The notes: generated from the sequence alone by a model not told the origin. 64,000 nt of DNA from Rhynochetos jubatus (GCA_027574665.1 CM050650.1:53055304-53119303); one strand, 5' to 3'; numbered from the stretch's first letter, positions 1-12,876 are shown. Made by a program: numbers and translations.

Positions 1-2250
1 TGGTTCCCAAGCTCTGCTACAGTTTAGTTTAAAACTTAATTCCTGTGGTGCTGCTGTAGGGAACTGTATTAGTTCCTGACGCATGACTTGATGCAAGTAT
101 TTCACTTAACACTGTTGCAATTACTGGAAAAAATGGTGACAATATGTGCAGAGTCATTTAGATGTGAAAACATTGTGGTTGGAGAATGCAGAACTCTGCA
201 TTACATGCAGCCACTTCCATACCTCCAAACAAAACCTCTGATCCCCATGACTGCCCTGTGGCATAGCTCCTCACCTACAACTTGAACCCCTAAAACACAG
301 AGAAAGGATAAATTTGTGACACCATCAGGTTTATGTCAAGGTATCAGAACTACCAGAATGATTAATCCTCTGTCCTTTCCATACTACTGTAGTAAGCAAG
401 TAATTTTCCTGTCATCGTCTTTCCAGGATTATACATGCTGGAGAATTCAAGTCTAGTTTCATCTGATCACATTCAGCCTTTTTTATCCCTCTGGGGTTAT
501 GATCCACTTTTGGTACAGCTCAATATTCTCACACATGGTGAAATTACTACAGCAAAAATTCTGCAGGACAGAGGAAAGGAAATAACAAACCCCTGGCTGA
601 ACTGAGCATGGCAAAAATTGAGTCAATTTAGTTTTAACCTAAATAGAGAATAACGTTCACACTCCAAATTTTGGAGAAGTGGTGTGTTGTACAGTTTGCT
701 TTTTCTGTATGATACTTTTGCAAGCAGAAAAGCACTTGCAAAAGCTTTGCCTGAAAGTCCTGTTAAATTTTGAAGAGGCTGTCTAGAATGCTGTGCATCC
801 TGTAAAAGAAGCTCAGCCTAAAGCATGTGCATTGTCAGCAACAGCGGAATTGTAAAAGTCTACTCATTTTATACTGAAGTATCTTCCTGCCTCATGCCAT
901 ATACCTTTTACCACAACAAAACTCTTCCCTCTTAGGCAGGTCATGTTATGGCTTTTGTTTTCTTTCTATGGAATAAAAATAATATATCCGTCCTCATTAG
1001 ACCTACAGACAGGATGGAAGAGCAGTCATAAGCTAGTATGCAGGTTGGATCTGTTGTTAGTGGATGTGAATTCTAGAGGTGAAAGCAGCTCTGTAATAAA
1101 CTGTTTTGGAGTTTGGGCTACTTCAGAAAAGGGCAGTACTTGTACTGGAGTGTATTTGATCTATAGAAAGGCATTAATCTGTAATACTACAGTGATGTTG
1201 AGCTTGTGTGCCCTTTTAGGGGTAAGTGGTATCAAATCTTCCTAATCTTTCTGTCAATAAAGTTGGCTAGAAATAATACTTAAATGATTGTTCTGGACAG
1301 CTGAAGCCCATGCTTTAGGGGACTGCTGTAGACTACAAAGTAAAATACAGCTTGGTGCAGGCTGACATTCCTACTAGAAGTGCTGTCTGCGCACACAATG
1401 AGAAAAGTGAACCTTAGCTTCTGCATTATCCAAGAGCTCCTGCATCTGTCAGTTAGCACAAGTCCACTTGCAGGGCCCTCTCTCCTAATCAGGACCCCAT
1501 GAAGGGATTTGGCTTGTCTGTTACTCTCCTACAAGACTGTCATTGCCTTTGTGGTCTAGCCTATCTGGGCTTTACCAACAGGGAAAGGGGTTGCTGTGAT
1601 GTTAAAACTTCATGTAGTCCTGGGGATACTGGGGCATGAGAAGTCACCAGTGTCAAGGAAGCAACTGCCAGGCAGTCTTGGTTGATCACCAGTCAGTGCA
1701 GCTCTCCAGCTCACTGTATGTAAAGGCATTGGGCCAGGTGGTTCCCAGGTTGGGAAAGATGGACTATGGTAAAATGATTGTCAATTACATTTTCAAGAGA
1801 ATTCCCAACTTATCTGAGTGATGGCCAAACTTTCTGGCCAAGGCAAGGACCCTGTTATTTCCTTAACATAAAACAGTTGGTAGTGTTTAGGACTCTAAGT
1901 TTGGTTATGATGTATACTTTCTAACTTTTTATTTGGAAGCTATATGTGACCTTGTACTAGTTCAATCTCTTTCCTACACCTTAGACCCCCTGTGTTGTAC
2001 AGGCTTCAGCAAGAGGTATTGCTGTAGGAAGCTTCTTGTAACAGTTCTTTCCCATCCCAGAAAAGCTTTAAAGTAGTAGGCAGGAAGGGATTCAGTCAAG
2101 GGTAGTGCCCTTCACTGTGGTAACTGGCAGCCATGTTTGCCTACATTATGCACAGCTATAAGAAATAACTGCCTGATTAACCTTTTCCACAATTTCAAAA
2201 TAATTTAATTTTGATATCTGAGTATATTTTTATATATGAGCTAACCATAT

Positions 2251-2850
2251 CCCGGGCTGTATCAGCAGAAGCGTGGCCAGAAGGTCGAAGGAGGTGATTC
2301 TCCCCCTCTACTCTGCTTTCCTGAGACCCCACCTGCAGTTCTGCATCCAGCTCTGGGGCCTTCAACATAAGAAGGATATTGACCAGTTGGAGTGAGTCTA
2401 GAGAAGGCTAAGAAGATGATCAAAGGGCTGGAGCACCTTTCCTTTGGGGACAGGCTGAGAGAGTTGGGCTTGTTCACCCTAGAAAGTAGAAGGCTCTGGG
2501 GAGACCTTATAGCACCTTCCAGTACCTGAAGGGGCCTATAAGAAACCTGGGGGGCACTTTTTACAAGGGCCTGTAGTGACAGGACAAGGGGTAACAGGTT
2601 TAAACTGAAAGTACATAGATTTAGATTAGATATCAGGAAGAAGCTCTTCCCAGAGAGGGTAGTGAAGCACTGGGACAGGTTGCCCAGGGAAGCTGTGGAT
2701 GCCCCATCCCTGGGAGTGTCCAAGGCCAGGCTGGATGAGGCTTTGAGCAACCTGGTCTAGTGGAGGGTGTCCCTGCCCATGGCAGGGGGGTTGGAACTGG
2801 ATGGTCTTTAAGGTCCCTTCGAACCTACACATTAATTCAATGATTCTGTT
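2251..2850 (+). mobile_element. CR1 LINE, 5'-truncated 3' end
   Basis: About 600 bp of CR1 sequence in sense orientation. It contains the end of the reverse transcriptase ORF (a decayed version of the frame reading VPLYCALVRPHLEYC in the copy at 63190) and the conserved 3' non-coding block with a GGTTGGAACTGGATGGTCTTTAAGG-like stretch. It ends near CAATGATTCTG, a decayed form of the CR1 ATTCTATG tail. It aligns by eye with the copy at 63411-64000. Frames are broken by stops, so it is dead. Confidence 0.95.
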
Positions 2851-4961
2851 CCTTGCCGGTAACAGTCTAGCAACCTTTTTTGCAGCTAATCAATACAACT
2901 TAATTTTCTTATGTAAATGTCAAGTTTTTGGAAAAACTTTCAGTCTTAATTGAAAAGACTGTAATCCCCACAGATCTCCTATGACTGAGTAAGGAAGACT
3001 AATGGTACTGTTCCAATCACTGTTTCAGATTTATGTGCAGTCTCATGTAAATAATAGCAAGTGATGTCCATTTTGGGGGCAAACCTGAAGAAATCTTTCT
3101 GTAGAAGATGGAAGCTAGTAGAGAGCACTGTAGACCTTGAAATTACACTGTTTTGTGGGCCAGTCCTATGATGCCAATGGATATACTACCTGATTTGGAC
3201 ACAAGACACAGGGCTTTAACACATTAAGAGGTGTTCCGATGTAACAGGAATTTATGGTGAGACTAACAGCTAAACAAATGGGGAAGCTTAGAAGGAGCTT
3301 CTCATAGCTTGTGTAGTGTCATAGATAGTGACTGGTTTAATATAACTAAATTTGATCCCATGCAGCTCCATTTAAGAATAAAAATTCCCACAATCTAAAC
3401 ATAAAGCTTCTTTAGATGTAGTACACTTGGTTTGCAGAAGTAGTAAAAGCCTTCTGGCCCAACTCTTTTGTACTGATCTTTGATTAATGAAAACAGTGGA
3501 CACATGATACAACAATTTGCAATAAGGCTATACCAAACCCACGTTTAAAGCATAAGAATCCAGCCTGGAAAGGCTTAGGGAGACAATTTGAGTTACTTGT
3601 ATGCAAGTTCTGCCTGCACTGTTAGGAGACTGGTGTCAGCAATGTGCCTTTTCCAGTGACATAGTCATTGAGATAAAGGTTGGTGCCTGGTTTGTTGGCC
3701 TGAAAGTTCATGCCATAAATGCTGTTTTAAAACTTGAGCTTTCCTCTTGCATGCATCCTGTTCTCACACAGGGGTTAATGAACTGGTAGTGAAGAGATCA
3801 ATGTGTAATTTCCACTCCTCGGAATATGCTGGCTAGCAATGCGGTTTTATGCAGCATCATACTTTGAAGTTGAACAACCAGAAATAGTCCTCTTCATAGA
3901 GCCCTTTAGTTCTCTGGAACTTCACTGTAGCTGCTGCTGCTTTCTGGCAATTTGAACAGCTGCTTAGTCAACCTTTTCTGAAAGTGTCTATTGGGAATGA
4001 GCTAATTGGTACACTGAAGTACTGACATTAAAATGAGGCAATTGAGCTAGAAAAGCATGCTGCTAAACAGGATTCCTTGTCAAGTTCCTTCACCTAACAA
4101 ATTTCCAGCTCTTTCTGAGAATATGATAATACCCAGTTCTTGTGACTGTTAATGAAAGGCACACTTGAAAGTTTTATGAACAAGGGGTAACTGTTCCAAT
4201 TAAAAGTCTTACTTGATCTATTGTAAAACTGCATATGGACTAAATGCTAAAAGCTGAAGTGATGATACACTGCAAAACTGAATTATAAAGTGCAGGGACT
4301 AATTTTCCCAATAAAGACTTCTGAACAAAGCAGAAAGTTATTTTAGCAGCATGAACTTCCCAAGCAACATGCTTGCACTTGGCTGTGTCTACTCTGGTAC
4401 AAATACTGCATGATGGTCTGACCTTCCAGACAGAAGCATAACATAACTGTCACTCTAATTCTACACTTCAAGTATACTGACTATAGTAGTTGTATTTAGT
4501 AAGACAAGTCTTTAGCTGACTATACTTGGTGACCATTGGTTTACTTGACTCTTTTTGTGAATGATTGTACTTTAACTATTCTGGTCATCTTGTATCAAAT
4601 CCTGGGATTGCAGTAGAACTCCCACAGTTAGAAATTAACCCAGATAAGGTCTCAAAGATGAAGTCAAAGATAACAGGTTTAGCTAGGACTGTTAAACTAG
4701 CTTATTTTGACCTTGATTCTAAGGAAAAAAATTCTATAGTAAGGTGACTTCTTCAGAAGATGCTTTGAAGGCTGTTAGCCTTGGAGCTTGTAGAAACCCT
4801 TGTTGCTTACCCTCCAGAAACATACTCTGGGTATGCTTAAGTGTCTAGCTGAAGTGATTAGGGTTATATCTAAATATTACAGAAGCTTTTTTGAGGGAAG
4901 AATTTGTGTATAGCTGTGCTGGTAGTCTTTTTAGGCATTACTACTCAACAAATAAGTTTTA

Positions 4962-4996
4962 AAAACAAACAAAAAAAACCCACACACACACAAAAA
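4962..4996. repeat. A-rich / (CA)n low-complexity tract
   Basis: A run of adenines interrupted by C grades into five CA units. It is a simple repeat in RAB32 intron 1, about 250 bp before exon 2. Confidence 0.8.
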
Positions 4997-5244
4997 GAAA
5001 CTCAAAAACAACAAACCCACAACAACTAACCCTGAGTGGTAGTTGGGATGGCAAACTACTTTTAACATCTTACTTCTATGATACACATAATGGCTGTTAC
5101 AATGATACAACATAGAAGAGTCAATGTTCTATGAACTAGATGACTAGACCCAAATGCCAAATTTATGTGTATTAACCTGGTACAGAAGCCCATTTATACT
5201 GACTACAGTTCATGCTTAAATATACTCTCACTGTCTTCTTTCAG

Positions 5245-5522
5245 GCCAGGAGCGCTTTGGAAATATGACCAGAGTGTACTACAAAGAGGCAGTTGGTGCT
5301 TTTGTGGTCTTTGATGTCACAAGAGGCTCCACTTTTGAGGCTGTTTCAAAATGGAAGCATGATTTGGACAGTAAAGTACTACTTCCTAATGGCAGCCCCA
5401 TCCCTGCAGTTCTTCTTGCAAACAAGTGTGACCAGAAGAAAGATGGCAGCCAGAATCCCTCTCAAATGGACCAGTTCTGCAGAGAAGGCGGATTTGTTGG
5501 ATGGTTTGAAACCTCTGCCAAG
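5245..5522 (+). CDS. RAB32: RAB32 exon 2
   Basis: A polypyrimidine tract ending in TTTCAG (5241-5244) precedes the exon, and GTGAGC follows at 5523. The exon is 278 nt: two bases completing a split Gly codon, then 92 codons ending at the Lys of ETSAK. It carries switch II, the Rab family signature around YYKEAVGAFVVFDV, and the NKCD guanine-specificity motif. Confidence 0.97.
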
Positions 5523-8109
5523 GTGAGCATAAAGACAAAACATATTTTAACTCTTCTAAGTCTTGGCATAAGAATGGATGAGTATAGTCATGTGGGGAAG
5601 AAAATCATCAAGTATAGGAAGTGACAGTCAGGTCTCCAGTGTTCAGCAAGATTTGGAAGACTTGAAGCATATTTGATTTAGATTACAACTGCATCTTAAA
5701 TTCAGAGAGCTTTAAAACTAACTGTAAAACTTGAAAGCTTATTGAATTCTGCTAATCTGTCCTTGCACATGTCAAGATCAGTGTCATTCTTCAGATGTTA
5801 GTACTACTGCTCAAACTATCCTAAAGATAAAAATAATCTTTTAGATGCAGGTTTTTAAATTGCAGCTTCTGTTTTTACTGTTGTGTGTAAGAAGTAGTAA
5901 TACTCCAGCAGTAAACAAGCTATTTGCTCGCTTGTTACTACCTGCCCAGAGGATAATGTCACTAAAGCACTTCCCTATTTTATTAGTGTCAAGACTGAAT
6001 TGGAGAAAAACAGCTTACTCTGTGTATTAAGCTAAGATAGCTACTTTATTCAAACAGCTACCTTTGAGTAACATCATATATTGTACAGTTTTTGTCTACA
6101 GACTTGGTCAATGCACAGATAAGCTTGTGGTAACTTAGTTGAAAGTGTTTTAATGGTAGAAGAACCTTTCATTGTAAGGATCAATTGGGTTTTAAGGAAT
6201 TGTTGGATTCCACTGTGGCTGACAGATCATGTTACTTGTCCGGTTAATAACTCCTTTATATGGTAAGCTAAACCTCCAAGTCCCTCTTTTTCCTTGGCTT
6301 GCCTACTTCCTTTAACTGTTGCTGACAAACTGGCACAAAGTGATGCTTAGACAACTCCTAATAAAAAGTCTGCAGGGAAGAATATGATAAGAAATAAAGC
6401 AACAGGCTTGTTCCTGATCACTTTTAAAATAAGGAAGAAGGGTACACAGTGACAGGAATTAGTTAAATTAGCTAATAATTTGTTTGCATTTGAGCAAATA
6501 ATTCCCAAACCCACCAATCTGTTACTAAAGGCTCTTTACTCAAGAGGGTGGGGAGGTGGGGGGAACCAAACTACCACACCAACAAAAAACACCAACATTC
6601 TGCTTTGGGATATGTCTTCCTTGGAGCTTCACCTGTCCATAACACTGCTATACGTAAACTTCAACATGAGTTAACAATAAATGCAGGTAATACTGAAACA
6701 AAAACTAATGTGTAAGTGTAGTGACAGTTTGCATTTTATGTGGTATTTAAGGCACAACAATGTAAACCAAGGCTTTTTGTGCAGAGAAAAGTCCAGTCAA
6801 TATTAGTACTAATTCAGTTATGAATTGACTAGCTTAGGACTCTAAAGAGGTGGTAAAAATAGCTTAGCAAAAAGTCAGGACAGCTTGCTTGTTTTCTAAG
6901 CATACCAAATCAGTTTATTGTTTTAAGTCCTGCCCACTTAAATATCCTGATGCCTGCTTTTGCCTTCCTGCTGGAACTGATACTTGAATCTTCAGTCTAG
7001 CCATCAATAATATAGGTCCCACTCCCTGTGGATTAGGGAGAATATTAATGGCAAAAGAACTTCAGAGAGTACAGGTATACACAGAAATACCTTATGAACA
7101 TCCTTACACTAAAATGAGGAGAATCATCCTCCACTCTGGGCAGGGCAAAGCGCTTATCTGCAAACTGCTGAAGCAGTTTGGCTGAGAGCCACAAGCTTGT
7201 GAAGTGCAGTAGTGATGGGTCAGATGCTCTCATGATCTAACCCTGCTCTTGTAGAGTTTAGAACGACTATTGTAGAGACAGAAGAGTGTACTGATGTGGT
7301 ATTTCCCTTGAAACCAAAGACAAGTGATTCCAGGTGTGGCAATCCTGTGATGAGCTAAGAGATGGTCAAGCCAGCTGAAAGCTGTGGCCAAAGGCCCTCT
7401 GGTGTTGGCCAGCTTGGTCCCTCAGTAACTAAGATACCCTGATGAAAGAGAGTTCTAGGTCTCCTGTATGCACACCTTCTTTAGAGTGCATGTTAAGGTA
7501 CTTGCACAAGAAAATGTAGAGTGGTTGATAAGACACCCTGATTTAGCTGGGGTTTGGAGGATGATAGAGAAAAGGTCCTCTTTACATAAGTAAGTGCATT
7601 CAAACTACAACAGAAGCAGCAAAAGGCCCCAAAAGGTGGAACACTACTGTGATCCAGAAATGCACTTTAGCATTTGAGTCTTCCAAATGCAGGTGATATT
7701 TATCCCCTGACTGCATCCTAGATTAGAGCTGAAGTATCCTATCTGTAATATGGGTGAATAACTTCTTTTCCAAGAAGCAAGTGTATGAGCAATGACCTGA
7801 TGCACCTAAGCTGTTTGTCATGCTGATGAGACTGTAGAAGAGTGTTTTTTTTTTTGTATTTGGCCAGCTTCTAATCTGAATCTGTGACTATTTAAAAAAA
7901 AAAAACCAAGAACCAAACAAAACAACCACTAACTACATTGCTTTCAACATTTTTTTTAGGACAACATCAACATAAATGAAGCTGCTCGATTCTTGGTGGA
8001 AAACATCCTTGCCAACTACAAAACCTTTCCTAATGAAGAGAATGATGTGGGGAAACCAAAACTGGACCTGGACCCATTGAAAGCAGAGAGTAAATCACAG
8101 TGCTGCTAA
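5245..8109 (+). CDS. RAB32: RAB32 small GTPase, exons 2-3 joined (3' part of gene)
   Basis: Joining 5245-5522 to 7960-8109 gives 141 complete residues and a TAA stop. The first codon (Gly of the DxxG switch II motif) is split with an exon 1 that lies upstream of the window. The length from the Gln after that Gly to the end equals that of human RAB32 as I recall it. Visible motifs are GQERFGN (switch II), NKCD (G4), ETSAK (G5) and a C-terminal SQCC tail for double geranylgeranylation. Rab32 is a membrane-bound GTPase that directs cargo to melanosomes and other lysosome-related organelles and has also been linked to mitochondria. The wording around YYKEAVGAFVVFDV and the KSQCC end favour RAB32 over its paralogue RAB38. 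The G1 P-loop and switch I are not in the window. ADGB downstream matches the order known in mammals. Confidence 0.97.
5523..7959 (+). other. RAB32: RAB32 intron 2
   Basis: GT at 5523 and AG at 7958-7959 bound this intron. I see no repeat family or coding segment in it, only AT-rich unique sequence with short T and A runs near 7846 and 7893. Confidence 0.93.
7960..8109 (+). CDS. RAB32: RAB32 exon 3 (terminal coding exon)
   Basis: The acceptor TTTTTTTAG ends at 7959. Fifty codons follow, starting DNINI and ending in Cys-Cys and TAA (8107-8109). The exon encodes the last helix (EAARFLVENIL) and the hypervariable tail with the prenylated CC. The frame joins exon 2 directly with phase 0. Confidence 0.97.
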   Translation, partial: DNININEAARFLVENILANYKTFPNEENDVGKPKLDLDPLKAESKSQCC

Positions 8110-8891
8110 TGCTACCACTGATCAGTAAACGTGATGGGATGAGCAGCAAGACTCTTCCTTAAATCAATCTGCTGCTATGGTGCTGCATTGTGACAATCCA
8201 TATGGGGTGTCTGGTATTATCTGAATAGGTGATTCTTGTGGGTGTTTACATATTCTTGTTTAGCATGAAACTCTGTACCTTGTGAGTTATCACTCCACTT
8301 GCTTGAGTGGCTGTATCCAACTCTGATTAGTGTCTTCTTACTTGAGAACATAAGGTAGTGTTTACACTCCTGAAAAGGAACAAAGAACAACATTCCCATG
8401 TCTAGTTTGCTTCTAGGACATATGCTACATTCCAAATAGTGCTTACTTATGGTTTTAGCTGAATAGACACTTGCATCTTGACTGTAAACTTTTGTCACCA
8501 GTAATGTCCCATTTTAGCCTAACTTCTCACCTACACACTTGTCCCTATTTATTATCCCCCACCATGAGGATCTGTCTCATTGCTGGGTCTCCTGGATCGA
8601 GACATCACAGAAATCTGGAAGGGGCCAGTGACAGATGGGGAGCTATGTTTCTTAGTGGGTTCACTAGGACTGAGCGAAGTCGATGGCTTTTACCACTGAG
8701 TAAGAACAAGATGGGTAAGAGATTACTTAACAGGGGAAAGGTATGGTTATAGAGATACTAACAAAAATGCATCTCCAGCCATTGAAGGCTGAATGTTTTT
8801 CAGCTAATACTTTAAATATGAAACACATTACTGAATACAGTTGGACTGCTGGCACATAGTTATAGTAATCTTACCCCTGTGTACATCCACA

Positions 8892-8897
8892 AATAAA
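8892..8897 (+). terminator. RAB32: Proximal poly(A) signal of RAB32
   Basis: A canonical AATAAA 783 bases after the stop codon. It is followed by a T-rich stretch (CTTTTTTC near 8908), so it could give a short 3' UTR. Confidence 0.5.
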
Positions 8898-9422
8898 CGT
8901 CCAATAACTTTTTTCACGCACTAACACTGAAAACTTTACCAAGAGTGCAAATGGTAAATGTCTTATTGTCCTGTGATAACAAACTTTTTCCTTCTGTCTT
9001 GAGATGGTTCTGAATACCATGAGGGAGGAGAGAGGTCTTGAAGGACATAGCTTAACCGGTTATTGCTAGCCTATTGAAAAAAAAAAACCACAAACCACAA
9101 CTGAACCCAACCTCAAGCTCTGACTTGTTCAATTTTAGAACAGTGCTGCACTCTTCTGACTATTCACAGCTGGTGAACTGGTGTACCAGTTTGTAACTCT
9201 GTATACTGAGATACTTATGTTTCCTTGTTATAACTTGTGTATTTCTGGCAGCAAATGAAGATGAAAAGGATTAGAGAGATTTCATGGTTCTTGAATATAT
9301 TCTGGAACTCTGGCTCTGCTTGGCTGAAAGACTTTGAAACTCTTCTTTATTTTAAGGATTTCTTCTGTCCTGGTACCTCTTGGCTACTGACTTTAGAAGT
9401 CTTATCTTGCTTGGTGTGAAGG

Positions 9423-9448
9423 TGCTGATGTTTATTTAAACATCAGCA
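9423..9448 (+). other. Perfect 12-bp inverted repeat, 2-nt loop
   Basis: TGCTGATGTTTA, then TT, then its exact reverse complement. In RNA the stem would form with the innermost pairs opened. It lies in the predicted long 3' UTR of RAB32. Confidence 0.75.
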
Positions 9449-9537
9449 TGAAGTATGTGCCAGATTAGATATACTTTAATATATATTGGGATTTCCTAGG
9501 CTGTCATTTTTTCTAAAGAGTAACTTTTTAAGAGACA

Positions 9538-9543
9538 AATAAA
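9538..9543 (+). terminator. RAB32: Distal poly(A) signal of RAB32
   Basis: AATAAA followed about 20 bases later by a clear G/T-rich downstream element. It sits about 90 bases past a strong 12-bp hairpin at 9423-9448. Confidence 0.6.
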
Positions 9544-12518
9544 TATATTTGGGCATCTTATGAATGTTGTTGGTGTATGTTTTTGAGAACTCAGATCTTC
9601 ACATCACGTCCTAACCTATATGCACTGACATTTGGAAACAACTTTACCTTCTAGTATCTGCTATGTTAAAGGTTTATTTTAAATTAATCAGTAAGGCTTG
9701 CCATAAGCTAAAGCTGGGTTTAACTAGCTTAAGATCATAAGATAATTCAGTTCTTAGGAAGTCTTCTAAACAAAGCTTCTCCAAGCAAGGTCACACTGGG
9801 GTGCTCAGACTTTCATGTGGTCTGGTCTTAAGCCTTCAGTAATGGAGACTCTATGTCCCTGGAAAAGTTGTTTTAACTACTGACTGCCCCTATGAGAATT
9901 TATCTAGTCTGAACCTCTCAAACTTCGGCTTATGTCCATGGTATCTTCATCTCCAACCATGCACTGATGTAAAGAACGTGTCCATTTGGCCTGTGCAGAT
10001 TTATTGGACACTTAAAGCTTGTTTGCTACTTTAACTTTTTTTTAAAGCGCATAGCACTTCAGAATTGAAGCTGCACCCCATCTATGTTCCTTGCTTGCTG
10101 GCTTGTTTGAGTGTTTATCTGTTCTAGCTAATCTGGAACTACCATAATCTTCGTATTCAGTCACTTTCAGAACAAATCCATTGCTTTAATCTCCAGTGTG
10201 TTGTCTTTTTCTAAACTATATAGCTGCACAAACACAGTAACTAGCTACAGGAACATGTGCATAGCCTGTTTATTTGGTGCTTCTCAAGTAGATCAAGACA
10301 TGATAGGTCTTGATAAGTCAAACAAGATGCAATTTCATGTTCGCTTGGCTTCAACTGTGAGTGTCCTGAGTCTGTGCAATATAACATGAAGTTTGTCACC
10401 AACAGATGAAAGGCCAGTTCTTGAGTCTGCTTCATATGACATAGAAGGCTGGTCTACATTCAAATGCTAGTTTGTTAAATACCTACTTTACTGGGGAAAC
10501 TGCCAGTTCGAGTAACTTTTTTTCCCCAAACGGCTGTGCTTTTTCTCGGTTTTAGTCTACAGATTCAACAGCTGAATGAAAACCAAATATTGAAGCTTTG
10601 GGACTGTACCTGAATGCATGAATCTCATGTGGGTCCTGTCAGTGACAATGTAATCCTATGTAGCTTAGTTTCAAGAATGTCTATATTTCTGCTTGAAGAG
10701 CCACTGCTGCTGTGTTTAAGCACTTTCCTTATTTTGTATGTAACTTGTCTTCTAAAGCTTTACACGAACATAGAATGGCCATGACTCCAACTGTGGTGGA
10801 ATATACTATTTTTGATACAGGTTGTCGCTGGCTGGAGAAACTGAAGCAAGGTGAGGTTCAGGAACAACAATTTCTGAAAATAAAACCTTAAAGGTTTAAA
10901 GTGACAGTGCAGATTGTATTACAGTGTAGACTCTATTTCATTTCCTGTCTAGTAGTATAAAAAACAAATTGACCTCTACCTGCATGATGAAGTGTTTGTT
11001 TTCCCTATTTCTCTCACTTTTGTGTGGAAAAAAATTGAGCTTTAATAGATGGCGAGTCTTCCTTCATACTACAAACTGCATTTCACTCATGTTCCTTGGA
11101 GGGAACATTACTATGTTTGAGACAGCCAGAAAGTGAAAACCATAAGAAAAGACTGTCAGTCTAGCTTACAGAATGGAATAGAAGCATCTCCGTGGTAGAG
11201 GAGAATGAGTCTGTAGCTTGTAGAAAAGTGTTTAGGTCAATTAAACTAGTCCTAATTAACCTGAGAACCTTGATTTGGAAAGATATGTGGAAGTTCAGAC
11301 AGACCCAAATTAACTTCAGGCTAATAAATAAGCAAAAAGTGTCAAACATCTTTTATTTTACATGTACAGGATGTATAGTAAAATGGTGGTTCATCTCAGT
11401 CAGATGAACACAGGCCCCATGCTATTTTACTTCATTATCTCTTGCAAGCTGAAATATGTCAATCTTAAATGAGCAAGTACCCGAATTCCCAGTCCCTATA
11501 TTTAAGGGACAGTTTTGAGATTTAAAAACTTGAGTAAAAATCTGAATCAGTGCCTCAGTAAAATGTCTTCGCTGGCATGTTTTTAACAACCAATATTGTA
11601 AAGACTGGAGATGGCATATGGTCTTCTTTGATTGTAGCTGTGCAGTATGTCTTTGCAGCTAATGCAAAGTCAGCCTCTATTCATTTAGAAAGCTTAATGA
11701 GGCATTACAATTGCTGACAAAACTAGAAAGGAGTTAGATCAATTAGTGATCTTTCAGTATGGGAATTTCTAGACATATTTTAACTGCATTAGTAGAAAAA
11801 TGGGCTATTTCAAGCTCCAGAGTTTTGTTTATTTAAACTGTGTCAGATCGGTTGAGTTGTAATAGTATTCAGTCTCCTTAAATTGAACAAATCCTTGTTT
11901 ATCTGTAGTGATTAATCACTGGGGACTAGTTTGACTCAGACTTGGTGCCTGAGTAAACATATGTTATATGGTCATAAAAAGAGTTACTGGAAAAAATATG
12001 TGCATTACATTATGGCATTGAATGGTTGGTTCCAAACCAGAACTGGTTACGTCTTTTTCCTTTTTCAGCATGGTTCAGAAACAGAGTTCTCTAAGTGTGT
12101 GTATGCCTTTGTCCTTCATATAATGAATTACTAAAGAATTTAAGAAATACAGGTAGCGATATACTTCCTGTAGTAAAAAAAATATATTAACAAAATCCCA
12201 ATGGGATAAATAATGATTCTGAAATGATATACATCATATACTGTACTTGGCGGTACACAAAAGGTCACTCCAGAGTTCTTTGTCCTGCAGCAGAATAATA
12301 TTGAAAATAAGAAACATACTAGTTTCAGATCTCAATGTAGTGAAGATGATTTGAAAGAAATTGTGCATATATTAGACATGACCATTATAGACCTCTTGTT
12401 TCAATTTCTGTCTTAAAAAAACAAAACACCATACTTGATCTGTTTTTAAACGTGTGATTATGGACTCTTTTGTCACCTAAAATAATGTTAATTTGGCAAA
12501 AATTTCTGGCTTAGACAT

Positions 12519-12547
12519 CTTATGTGGCTAAATTCTAGCCACATAAG
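12519..12547. other. Perfect 12-bp hairpin, 5-nt loop
   Basis: CTTATGTGGCTA, loop AATTC, then the exact reverse complement. It is intergenic with no gene context. Confidence 0.75.
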
Positions 12548-12792
12548 TAACCAGATAGTCACTTTATTGTTTTATCATTTTGGTCTATGTACGTAATAAA
12601 TGCTTCCTGGCCCAAGCACCTTAAAAACTTCATTTTTTTAGGTAAGGATGATGTTTCAAATAGTTTTGGCTTGGGATGTGTACAAGTAGAGGACCAGCAT
12701 CTCAATATTCGTTCCTTCATTCTTTTGCAAAGATAATGAGAAGTCACTATAGTGAACTTTTTATCACTGGGTAAATAATCATTTGGTCTGAG

Positions 12793-12876
12793 CTCTAAAT
12801 GAAATTAAAATATGCAAGATTCCTGGCCTCATAACTCTAAATGAAATTGAAATATGCAGCTTTTCTGGACTTACTG
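12793..12876. repeat. Tandem duplication, 42-bp period
   Basis: The first 24 bases of each unit (from CTCTAAATGAAATT) match with one difference at 12793 and 12835. The second half of the unit is more diverged, so the duplication is not recent. Confidence 0.7.

Larger units (their letters stand above)
1..5244 (+). other. RAB32: RAB32 intron 1 (3' part)
   Basis: No coding exon is recognisable here; short open frames have no family features. It contains a CR1 fragment (2251-2850) and an A/CA-rich tract (about 4962-4996). Assignment as intron rests on exon 2 starting mid-codon at 5245 with a normal acceptor. Confidence 0.85.
8110..9565 (+). other. RAB32: RAB32 3' UTR (approximate end)
   Basis: Sequence after the RAB32 stop. 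Two AATAAA signals could end the transcript: 8892-8897 and 9538-9543. The latter is followed within about 30 bases by a GTTGTTGGTGTATGTTTTTG GU-rich stretch typical of a downstream element, so I take about 9565 as the distal end. Which site is used cannot be seen from DNA. Confidence 0.6.

Noticed and set aside
943-1245. 100-codon open frame in RAB32 intron 1
   Set aside because: No recognisable motif, and its length is within chance for this amount of sequence.
2262-2750. 162-codon minus-strand open frame
   Set aside because: It is the antisense shadow of the CR1 element at 2251-2850.
5293-5526. 77-codon frame overlapping RAB32 exon 2
   Set aside because: It is an out-of-frame shadow; the true frame carries all Rab motifs.
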